Of a DNA stretch of 6,039 nt, positions 1-5,802 are shown piece by piece. Origin of the DNA: JBOHHR01 sp050740975 (lineage in GTDB: Bacteria; Pseudomonadota; Gammaproteobacteria; JBOHHR01); assembly GCA_050740975.1 (NCBI GenBank), contig JBOIEE010000054.1, forward strand, positions 1 to 6,039, in the 5' to 3' direction. A model generated the notes under the pieces. The model was not told where the DNA came from and did not search any database. It was given only the letters and a program-made list of their open reading frames with translations. A program made the translations under genes and the position numbers. The number at the start of each line of letters is the position of its first letter. Within the stretch, counting starts at the first letter, position 1.

Positions 1-6
1 GCGATA

Positions 7-37
7 ATAGGGGCTAAGTTTTTCCAAACATCCCTAT
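7..37 (+). other. Possible hairpin just upstream of mutL
   Basis: ATAGGGG (7-13) can pair with TCCCTAT (31-37) using one G-T pair. Inside it GTTT (18-21) can pair with AAAC (26-29) around a TTCC loop. No T-run follows, so it is not an obvious intrinsic terminator. The 3' arm overlaps the TATAAT at 35-40. It may be a structured end of the upstream transcript, a regulatory structure, or chance. Confidence 0.25.
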
Positions 38-40
38 AAT
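35..40 (+). promoter_or_regulatory. Perfect -10 hexamer (TATAAT) before mutL
   Basis: TATAAT matches the sigma70 -10 consensus exactly. At the usual distance for a -35 element the sequence is GGCTAA, which is a poor match. Transcription from it would begin near 47, almost on the mutL ATG, giving a leaderless or nearly leaderless mRNA. This would fit the weak ribosome binding site of mutL, where only AGG at 41-43 is seen, 3 nt from the start. Without a -35 element it may be chance. Confidence 0.3.
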
Positions 41-46
41 AGGCCC

Positions 47-1819
47 ATGATCCTCGGGCGCATCCAGCGATTACCGGTCCAGGTGATCAACAAGATCGCG
101 GCCGGCGAGGTCATCGAGCGGCCCGCCTCCGTGGTGAAAGAACTGATCGAGAATAGCCTCGATGCCGGGGCGCGTTCGATCTTCATCGACGTCGAGCGTG
201 CGGGTGTTCGGCTGCTCCGGGTGCGCGACGACGGTTGCGGTATCCATCCCCAGGATCTTGCTCTGGCTTTAGACCGTCACGCAACCAGCAAGATAAGCAG
301 GGCCGAGCAACTGGAGCACATTTATACCCTCGGGTTCCGCGGTGAGGCGCTGTCGAGCATTGGCGCGGTGGCCAAGCTTACGCTCACTTCTCGCACCAAC
401 GGGGAAACGCTTGGCGCTCGAGTGCAGGCGGATGGCGGTCTTGCGCGAGGGCCCATGGAGCCCACTGTGCACCCCTTGGGCACGACGGTAGACGTGCGGG
501 ACCTATTCTATAACACCCCCGCTCGGCGTCGTTTTCTGTGCGGCGAACGCACAGAGCTCCATCATCTAGTCCAAACCGCCAAGCGATGTGCCTTAAGCCG
601 ATTTGAGGTGGGGTTCCGATGCACCCACGGCCAGCGACAGCTGCTCCACTTGGCACCGGTGCGCGACGAGTCTGGGCGAGCCACGCGCATCGCTGCTATT
701 TTGGGCAGAAACTTTCTCACCCACGCTCTATTGTTGGATGAGGCCGCCACGGGTTTACACCTATGGGGCTGGTTGGGCTTGCCAGAAACAGCCGGCCGTT
801 ACCCGGAGCCCCTGCAATATTTTTATCTAAATGGACGCAATATCCGCGACACACGGGTGAACCATGCTATCCGGCGAGCGTTCTCGGAACAGCTGGAGCG
901 GGATCAACACCCCGCTTATGTCCTTTACCTGGATCTCGATCCGGCAGAGGTGGATGTCAACGTGCACCCAAGCAAAAGAGAAGTCCGCTATCGCGATCCC
1001 CGGCTGGTACACGACTTCATTTATGCCACTGCGCACAGAGCGCTTTATAGACCCCCCGTTTCACCCTTACCTGCTGTTTCCGAAAATACGTCGGGGTGTA
1101 GTTCAACGCGTATCCATGCAGTCAGCGAGCCCGCTTGGGCAGAGCCGCCAGCTTGCGATAATCCTGCGACCGATTTGACGGTCAGGGCGCGGCCGGGAAG
1201 ATTGGGAAAGGCTATCGGTTTAATAAAGGGCCGCTTTCTGTTAGCGGAGAACGAACAAGGGCTGTTGATCATCGACACCACAAGAGGGAAGATTGCAACT
1301 TGCTATCAACGACTAACAGAGGAATCGCGGTCTCCGGACGGGGTCAGGACCAGGCCTCTGTTGATCCCCCAAGTGCTCGAGGTGGACGAGGCTTTGGCGC
1401 AATTGGCCGAGCGTTTCTCCGATCTACTTTTCGAAACCGGCGTGGGGATGTCTCGGGTCGGAAAGCGTTCTGTGATACTTCGCTTGCTACCGATGCAAGT
1501 CACGGATCTCGAGTGGAACAGGCTCGTTTTGTCATTGCTGAACACCTTGTCGTGTTACCACGCGGAGGATGTTGCCGATCTCAAGGAACGCCTGTTTCGC
1601 AGGCTGAGCGAACATACCGGGAGCGTCGATCAAGGACTTAACGGGCACCATCAAATGAACGTTTGGTTGCGCGAGCTCGAAAGCTTCGAGCTTGGGACTC
1701 TCGTAGCGTCTCGCCAGATCGGCGAGCAAGAACTGGCCGATTTGTGTGCTGGCTCAGCGGGAGAAGGCGCAGAGATGCACGTCCCCCAAAGGGCTCGTAG
1801 CGATGACCCCGGCCTCTAA
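47..1819 (+). CDS. mutL: DNA mismatch repair protein MutL
   Basis: MutL is the dimeric ATPase that links MutS bound at a mismatch to the strand-nicking and unwinding steps of methyl-directed mismatch repair in the cytoplasm. The 590-residue product has a complete GHKL ATPase domain: KELIENSLDAGA (31-42, with E32 the expected catalytic base and N36 the Mg ligand), DDGCGI (61-66), RHATSKI (77-83), GFRGEAL (96-102), GTTVDVRDLFYNTPARRRF (145-163) and VHPSK (306-310, with the catalytic-loop Lys at 310). A variable linker (about 336-384) is shorter than in E. coli and leads to the dimerisation domain, which carries a clamp-binding-like RPLLIP (436-441). The endonuclease motif DQHA(X)2E(X)4E is absent: the matching segment reads DTTRGKIATCYQ (410-421). 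The enzyme is therefore probably non-nicking, as in MutH-dependent species. The start gives an N-terminus three residues longer than E. coli MutL. The gene overlaps miaA by 17 nt. Identity is very secure. Confidence 0.98.
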   Translation: MILGRIQRLPVQVINKIAAGEVIERPASVVKELIENSLDAGARSIFIDVERAGVRLLRVRDDGCGIHPQDLALALDRHATSKISRAEQLEHIYTLGFRGEALSSIGAVAKLTLTSRTNGETLGARVQADGGLARGPMEPTVHPLGTTVDVRDLFYNTPARRRFLCGERTELHHLVQTAKRCALSRFEVGFRCTHGQRQLLHLAPVRDESGRATRIAAILGRNFLTHALLLDEAATGLHLWGWLGLPETAGRYPEPLQYFYLNGRNIRDTRVNHAIRRAFSEQLERDQHPAYVLYLDLDPAEVDVNVHPSKREVRYRDPRLVHDFIYATAHRALYRPPVSPLPAVSENTSGCSSTRIHAVSEPAWAEPPACDNPATDLTVRARPGRLGKAIGLIKGRFLLAENEQGLLIIDTTRGKIATCYQRLTEESRSPDGVRTRPLLIPQVLEVDEALAQLAERFSDLLFETGVGMSRVGKRSVILRLLPMQVTDLEWNRLVLSLLNTLSCYHAEDVADLKERLFRRLSEHTGSVDQGLNGHHQMNVWLRELESFELGTLVASRQIGEQELADLCAGSAGEGAEMHVPQRARSDDPGL

Positions 1820-2753
1820 TCAGCGGGCGATCTGCGTCATGGGGCCGACTGGCGTGGGAAAGACCGCCCTGGCCCTGGATCTCGCGCGGCGCTTGCCCGT
1901 GGCGATCATCAGCGTAGACTCCGCCATGGTTTACCGCGGGATGAATGTCGGTACCGCAAAGCCGAATTCGCAAGTCTTGACCGAGATCCCCCATCGCTTA
2001 GTCGACATTTGCGATCCGACCGAAGTCTATTCCGCTGCTCGGTTCCGCACGGATTGCTTGCAGGAGATGGAACACGCATTCCGGCAGGGGCTGATCCCTT
2101 TGCTGGTGGGTGGGACCGGGTTGTACTTCCGTGCCTTGGAGGACGGCTTGTCCCTGTTGCCTGAGCCTGATCAAGGACTTAGAAAACGCTTGGCAGAGGA
2201 AGCGACAGTTTATGGTTGGGCGGGCTTACACGCGCGCCTGGCTCAAATCGACCCCGGTGCGGCGGATCGCATTCACCCCAACGACCCCCAGCGCATACAA
2301 CGCGCTTTAGAGGTATACGAGCTTTCTGGAAAAACCCTTTCGCAGTGGTGCACTGAACCCTCGCGGCGATCCTGCCCTTATTCCTTGACCAAGATCGTTT
2401 TGGCACCCGAGGACCGCGGGAATTTGTATGCGCGACTGAAGTTGCGATTTTTACGCATGTTGAAAGAGGGATTACTTGATGAGGTATGGGCTCTGCGCGA
2501 GCGCGGAGCACTGCAAAAAAGCCACCCCGCAGCGCGCCTGGTCGGTTACCGTGAGGTATTGGCGTTTTTCGATCGGGCGTTGGACTATGATTCGATGAAA
2601 GAACAGGCTATTCTGTCCACGCGGCGGCTTGCGAAACGCCAGATCACGTGGTTCCGGGCTGAAACGGAGCCACTATGGATCGCCGCTCAGGGTCCGGCCG
2701 TGTTGGCCCAGGTCTTGAGCTATGTGAACAAAAGCTCCACGCTATTGGTCTGA
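1803..2753 (+). CDS. miaA: tRNA dimethylallyltransferase MiaA
   Basis: MiaA transfers a dimethylallyl group from DMAPP to N6 of A37 in tRNAs reading codons that begin with U. This is the first step towards ms2i6A and aids codon-anticodon pairing. The product has a P-loop GPTGVGKT (14-21), the DSAMVYRGM segment (39-47, with D39 as the likely catalytic Asp), GTAKP (50-54), GGTGLYFRAL (103-112), HPNDPQRIQRALE (158-170) and RRLAKRQITWFR (274-285), all typical of the family. I chose ATG 1803 over the in-frame GTG at 1746. It gives 316 residues, the same as E. coli MiaA, and only a short lead before the P-loop, while the longer form would add 19 residues encoded inside mutL. A weak Shine-Dalgarno, AAGGG (1789-1793), lies 9 nt upstream inside mutL. 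The 17-nt overlap suggests coupled translation. Confidence 0.97.
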   Translation: MTPASNQRAICVMGPTGVGKTALALDLARRLPVAIISVDSAMVYRGMNVGTAKPNSQVLTEIPHRLVDICDPTEVYSAARFRTDCLQEMEHAFRQGLIPLLVGGTGLYFRALEDGLSLLPEPDQGLRKRLAEEATVYGWAGLHARLAQIDPGAADRIHPNDPQRIQRALEVYELSGKTLSQWCTEPSRRSCPYSLTKIVLAPEDRGNLYARLKLRFLRMLKEGLLDEVWALRERGALQKSHPAARLVGYREVLAFFDRALDYDSMKEQAILSTRRLAKRQITWFRAETEPLWIAAQGPAVLAQVLSYVNKSSTLLV

Positions 2754-2768
2754 CTGTTTAACAGGCCT

Positions 2769-2787
2769 AAGTCGCCTTCTTCGGCTT
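2769..2787 (+). other. Small hairpin in the miaA-hfq gap
   Basis: AAGTCG (2769-2774) pairs with CGGCTT (2782-2787) through one G-T pair, closing a 7-nt loop. No T-run follows, so it should not end transcription on its own. An 8-nt direct repeat, GCAACCGG, lies just downstream at 2792-2799 and 2811-2818. No convincing promoter was found in this 112-nt gap, so hfq may be read through from miaA or from promoters inside it, as is known in E. coli. Confidence 0.25.
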
Positions 2788-2850
2788 GGCAGCAACCGGA
2801 TAGCTTACGCGCAACCGGGAGACACGGTCATGCAAGATAAACAAAACAAG

Positions 2851-2856
2851 AAGGAG
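2851..2856 (+). promoter_or_regulatory. Strong ribosome binding site of hfq
   Basis: AAGGAG lies 9 nt upstream of ATG 2866 and is the best Shine-Dalgarno match seen here. It decides the hfq start in favour of 2866 over the in-frame ATG at 2830. That upstream ATG has its own weaker site, GGGAGA at 2817-2822, spaced by 7 nt. Confidence 0.75.
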
Positions 2857-2865
2857 TTCACTCGA

Positions 2866-3114
2866 ATGGGTAAGGGGCAATCACTTCAGGAGCCGTTCCT
2901 AAATGCACTGCGTAAGGAGCATGTCCCGGTCTCGATCTACCTTGTCAACGGCATTAAGTTGCAGGGACAGATCGAGTCGTTCGACCAGTTCGTGGTGTTG
3001 CTTCGAAACTCTGTCAGTCAAATGGTGTACAAACACGCGATCTCAACGGTCGTTCCTTCTCGCAATGTCAAATTGCCTCGGACGGAAGAAGATAGCACCA
3101 GCGACGACGACTAG
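2866..3114 (+). CDS. hfq: RNA chaperone Hfq
   Basis: Hfq forms an Sm-like hexameric ring that binds small regulatory RNAs and mRNAs and promotes their pairing. The 82-residue product is almost identical to E. coli Hfq through residue 66. The proximal face keeps Q8, F42, K56 and H57 (in YKHAI) and has E9 in place of Asp. The distal face keeps Y25, G29, I30, K31 and Q33. The rim, RRER in E. coli (16-19), is RKEH here. After VVPSR (62-66) the tail has only 16 residues and ends in EED and DDD clusters, against a tail of more than 30 residues in the 102-residue E. coli protein. The start at 2866 gives MGKGQSLQEPF, matching the known N-terminus. An in-frame ATG at 2830 would add 12 residues. Position after miaA and before hflX is the classical one. 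Confidence 0.98.
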   Translation: MGKGQSLQEPFLNALRKEHVPVSIYLVNGIKLQGQIESFDQFVVLLRNSVSQMVYKHAISTVVPSRNVKLPRTEEDSTSDDD

Positions 3115-3166
3115 ACCAGTCGCTATAACGTGCCTTCCTTCGTTCGCGATTTATTCTAGATGACGC

Positions 3167-4468
3167 TTGCGTAGTCCAACGGCCAGCCCAGAACGCGCCA
3201 TTATCGCCCACGTCGCTCATCGGGGGGTGGAAGCAGATCACGATCTGCACGAGTTTTGCGATCTTGTGTCCTCAGCCGGCGCATTGGTCGTCAGTACCGT
3301 GACCGGATCGAGAAAGATACCTGATCCGCGCTCGTTTATCGGCACCGGCAAGCTGGAGGAACTCGGCCAAGCAGTGCGCAGTAGCGGCGTCGAGCTCGTC
3401 CTTTTCAACCATGATCTCACGCCGGCGCAGCAGCGAAACCTAGAACAGGCGTTGGGATGCCGCGTGGTCGATAGAACGGGGGTTATCCTAGACATATTTG
3501 CCCAGAGAGCGCGCTCCTTCGAGGGAAAGCTCCAGGTCGAGCTTGCCCAGTTGCGATACCACTCTACGCGCTTGGTGCGGGGATGGAGCCATTTGGAGCG
3601 ACAGGAAGGCGGGATCGGTTTGCGTGGTCCCGGCGAAACCCAGCTTGAGACGGATCGCCGTTTAATTGCACGCCGCATGCAACAGATCCACGAACGGCTT
3701 GAACGCATCAGGCACCAGCGCGCGCGGCAGAGGCAGTCGCGGCGTAAGGCGGCGACCCGCGTAGTCGCGCTGGTGGGGTACACAAGCGCTGGGAAATCAA
3801 CGCTTTTTAATCTTCTAACCGGCGCCGATGAGTATGTGGCGGAGCAGCCGTTTTCCACCCTAGACCCCAAGCTTAGGAAACTTGAGATCACGGGCACAGG
3901 TTTATTGGTGCTCAGCGACACCGTCGGGTTCATACGTCGCTTGCCGCACGAGCTAGTCGCCGCATTCCGCGCGACCCTGGAAGAGGCTGGCGAGGCGGAG
4001 TTGCTACTGCATGTGATTGATGCCGGTGCCGAGGATCGCTTACAAAGGGCAGAACAGGTTAACTGCGTGTTGGAGCAGATCGGTGCGACCTCCCAACCGA
4101 GGATCGAGGTGTACAACAAGATCGATTGCCTCGCTCGCATGCGCCCTAAATTAGACACGCAAGGTCCGGTACCTCGGGTTTGGCTCTCGGCAGCGACCGG
4201 AGAAGGCGTGGATCTGCTAAAACGGGCGATGGCGGAACAGTTGGGGCGCAACAACATCCGCAGGCGGCTACGCCTGACCAGTAGCGCATCAAGACTTAGG
4301 GCTCGGCTGTACGCAGCAGGGATGGTGCTCCAAGAAGAGATCGCCCAGGATGGCGCTTGGTTGTTGGATGTTGAAGTGCCGCGGCCCCAGCTGACAAACA
4401 TCACCCGTGAGAGCGGCGTGAGTTTCTATACCCATCACCGGGCGATGCCCTTAGCTCGGAGTTTGTGA
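3167..4468 (+). CDS. hflX: Ribosome-associated GTPase HflX
   Basis: HflX binds the 50S subunit and splits stalled or stress-inactivated ribosomes using GTP. The 433-residue product has the HflX N-terminal domain, including SFIGTGK (56-62), FNHDLTPAQQRNLE (80-93), DRTGVILDIFAQRA (102-115) and GGIGLRGPGETQLETDRR (148-165). An Arg-rich helical linker (about 166-197) precedes the GTPase domain: G1 GYTSAGKS (204-211), G2 T231 in FSTLDP, G3 DTVGF (251-255), G4 NKID (317-320) and G5 SAATG (341-345). A C-terminal domain follows (about 365-433). E. coli HflX has 426 residues. G1 carries Ser207 where HflX normally has Asn. The start is inferred to be TTG: an in-frame TGA lies at 3161-3163, the N-terminus aligns from its first residues, and there is no in-frame ATG early in the gene. 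No clear Shine-Dalgarno is seen. Confidence 0.95.
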   Translation: MRSPTASPERAIIAHVAHRGVEADHDLHEFCDLVSSAGALVVSTVTGSRKIPDPRSFIGTGKLEELGQAVRSSGVELVLFNHDLTPAQQRNLEQALGCRVVDRTGVILDIFAQRARSFEGKLQVELAQLRYHSTRLVRGWSHLERQEGGIGLRGPGETQLETDRRLIARRMQQIHERLERIRHQRARQRQSRRKAATRVVALVGYTSAGKSTLFNLLTGADEYVAEQPFSTLDPKLRKLEITGTGLLVLSDTVGFIRRLPHELVAAFRATLEEAGEAELLLHVIDAGAEDRLQRAEQVNCVLEQIGATSQPRIEVYNKIDCLARMRPKLDTQGPVPRVWLSAATGEGVDLLKRAMAEQLGRNNIRRRLRLTSSASRLRARLYAAGMVLQEEIAQDGAWLLDVEVPRPQLTNITRESGVSFYTHHRAMPLARSL

Positions 4469-4550
4469 AAAATAGCCACAAGCGACGGGAGATCCAGAGC
4501 GCAGCAGATTTATTCACCAGCTCTCAGCCGTCCAAGGTAGTACAGCAGTA

Positions 4551-4562
4551 GTCCTTAAGGAC
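4551..4562. repeat. 12-bp perfect palindrome before hflK
   Basis: GTCCTTAAGGAC is a perfect palindrome 10 nt upstream of the candidate hflK -35 element, a place where an operator could sit. A palindrome of this length is expected about once by chance in a window of this size, so the call is weak. Confidence 0.2.
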
Positions 4563-4572
4563 AGATCTCAAG

Positions 4573-4601
4573 TTGCAGTGATCTATCAAGCCACTTACAA
4601 T
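4573..4601 (+). promoter_or_regulatory. Candidate sigma70 promoter for hflKC
   Basis: TTGCAG (4573-4578) and TACAAT (4596-4601) are separated by an ideal 17 nt. The -10 matches consensus at 5 of 6 positions and the -35 at 3 of 6. Transcription would begin near 4608, leaving a leader of about 34 nt before hflK. The site lies in the longest gap of the window, where a separate promoter for hflKC would make sense. Confidence 0.35.
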
Positions 4602-4628
4602 CCTTATGCTGCAGACGCCTTTTTTCGC

Positions 4629-4633
4629 GAGGA
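4629..4633 (+). promoter_or_regulatory. Ribosome binding site of hflK
   Basis: GAGGA ends 8 nt before ATG 4642. It supports this start, which also gives the typical HflK N-terminus MPWNEPGG. Confidence 0.7.
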
Positions 4634-4641
4634 TAAGCTGA

Positions 4642-5802
4642 ATGCCTTGGAATGAACCGGGTGGCAATAAGCAAAAAGATCCCTGGGGCCGGCCCGACAA
4701 AGAGGGTGGTCCGCCGGACCTGGACGAAGTCGTCCGCAAGCTCCAAGAGAAATTGAAGGGGCTTTTTGGGGGACGCCGCGGTGCCGATACCACCGGGATA
4801 CAGAAGAGGAGCACTGGTCCGGCGAAGCCTGGGATGTGGGTCATTGTCCTGCTTATCGCAGCCCTATTATTGCTGTGGGAGATGGCCTACATCATTGAGC
4901 CGGCGGAGCGGGGAGTGGTGCTGCGTTTTGGTTTGTATACGGCCACACTGGATCCCGGTCTGAATTTTCGCTTACCGCGTCCCATCGAGTATGTTTCCAA
5001 GGTTGACGTCGATCAGATCCGCTCCGTACCACACAAAGCCACCATGTTGACCCAAGATGAAAACATCGTAGACATGGAATTGGCCGTGCAATATCGCGTC
5101 AAAGACGTAACCCAATATTTGTTTAACGTCAGGACGCCTGACGTGACGCTGCGGCAAGTCACCGAAAGCGCATTGCGGGATATGGTGGGGAACGGCACGT
5201 TGGATTTCGTGCTCACCGCAGGGCGGACGGAGATCGCGGCGGGTACCAAGGAGCATATCCAGTCCATATTGGATCAATACCAGGCAGGTTTGCTCGTAAC
5301 CAGCGTGAACATGCAGCCGGCCAAACCGCCGGAAGAGGTCAAACCGGCGTTCGATGACGCTATCAAAGCGCGCGAAGACCAACAGCGTTTGATCAACGAA
5401 GCCGAAGCTTATCGCAACGAAGTCCTCCCCAAGTCCCGTGGCGCCGCAGCACGAGTTTTGGCAGAGGCGAACGCTCATAAATTCAAGGTGATTGCAGAAG
5501 CCCAAGGTGAAGCCAGCCGCTTCGAACTGCTGTTGGCGGAATATCAAAAGGCTTCCCAAGTGACTCGTCAGAGGCTGTATTTGGATACAGTACAATCGGT
5601 ATTATCGAAGACCAGTAAAGTGGTCATTGACACCAAGGGCGGCAACAACATCCTGTACCTACCACTAGACAAGCTGATTGAGCGGGGGACCCAGGTCCCA
5701 CCCTCGATGATGCGTCCATCAAACTCAGAGGTCATGGTGCCGGAAACGATAAGCCCAACATCGGAAGCCAGCAGCAATCTGAGACAGCGAGATATGCGAT
5801 AA
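4642..5802 (+). CDS. hflK: FtsH modulator subunit HflK (SPFH/band 7 protein)
   Basis: HflK pairs with HflC in a large inner-membrane assembly that surrounds the FtsH protease and controls its access to membrane and cytoplasmic substrates. The 386-residue product begins with a Gly/Pro-rich cytoplasmic stretch (1-63) containing DPWGRP (13-18) and PPDLDEVVRKLQEKL (24-38), the typical HflK N-terminal region. One membrane segment (about 64-85) follows, then a periplasmic SPFH/band 7 domain with EPAERGVVLRFG (86-97), DPGLNF (104-109) and VQYRV (149-153). A charged, Ala-rich, probably coiled-coil stretch (about 229-310) includes RPPEEV-like KPPEEVKPAFDDAIKARED (228-246) and EAEAYRNEV (253-261). The C-terminus (about 347-386) is Ser/Thr-rich and low in complexity. 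E. coli HflK has 419 residues, so this one is somewhat shorter at both ends. Its stop overlaps the hflC start (TAATG), suggesting coupled translation and balanced amounts. Confidence 0.97.
   Translation: MPWNEPGGNKQKDPWGRPDKEGGPPDLDEVVRKLQEKLKGLFGGRRGADTTGIQKRSTGPAKPGMWVIVLLIAALLLLWEMAYIIEPAERGVVLRFGLYTATLDPGLNFRLPRPIEYVSKVDVDQIRSVPHKATMLTQDENIVDMELAVQYRVKDVTQYLFNVRTPDVTLRQVTESALRDMVGNGTLDFVLTAGRTEIAAGTKEHIQSILDQYQAGLLVTSVNMQPAKPPEEVKPAFDDAIKAREDQQRLINEAEAYRNEVLPKSRGAAARVLAEANAHKFKVIAEAQGEASRFELLLAEYQKASQVTRQRLYLDTVQSVLSKTSKVVIDTKGGNNILYLPLDKLIERGTQVPPSMMRPSNSEVMVPETISPTSEASSNLRQRDMR

Noticed and set aside
1746..1802. GTG at 1746 as a longer start for miaA, adding 19 residues
   Set aside because: It lies inside mutL and adds residues not found in the family; ATG 1803 gives exactly the usual 316-residue protein.
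1628..2181. 13-nt direct repeat GATCAAGGACTTA at 1628-1640 (mutL) and 2169-2181 (miaA)
   Set aside because: Both copies lie in conserved coding sequence; one such repeat in about 6 kb is not far from chance expectation.
3238..4404. Long open frame of 388 codons on the minus strand opposite hflX
   Set aside because: It lies wholly within hflX, has Ser/Arg-rich shadow composition with no recognisable domain, and the plus strand clearly encodes HflX.
4496..4524. AGAGC/GCTCT inverted repeat after hflX as a terminator
   Set aside because: The stem is only 5 bp with a 19-nt loop and no T-run follows.
4611..4625. T-run TTTTTT at 4620-4625 as a terminator after hflX
   Set aside because: No GC-rich stem precedes it; only CTGCAG is self-complementary nearby.
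4606..4641. 11-codon ORF (ATG 4606 to TGA 4639-4641) directly abutting the hflK ATG, as a leader peptide
   Set aside because: It has no Shine-Dalgarno, would begin at or before the likely transcript start, and has no regulatory codon run.
4972..5595. Open frame of 207 codons on the minus strand opposite hflK
   Set aside because: It is antisense to a clear HflK coding region and shows no domain or start signal of its own.
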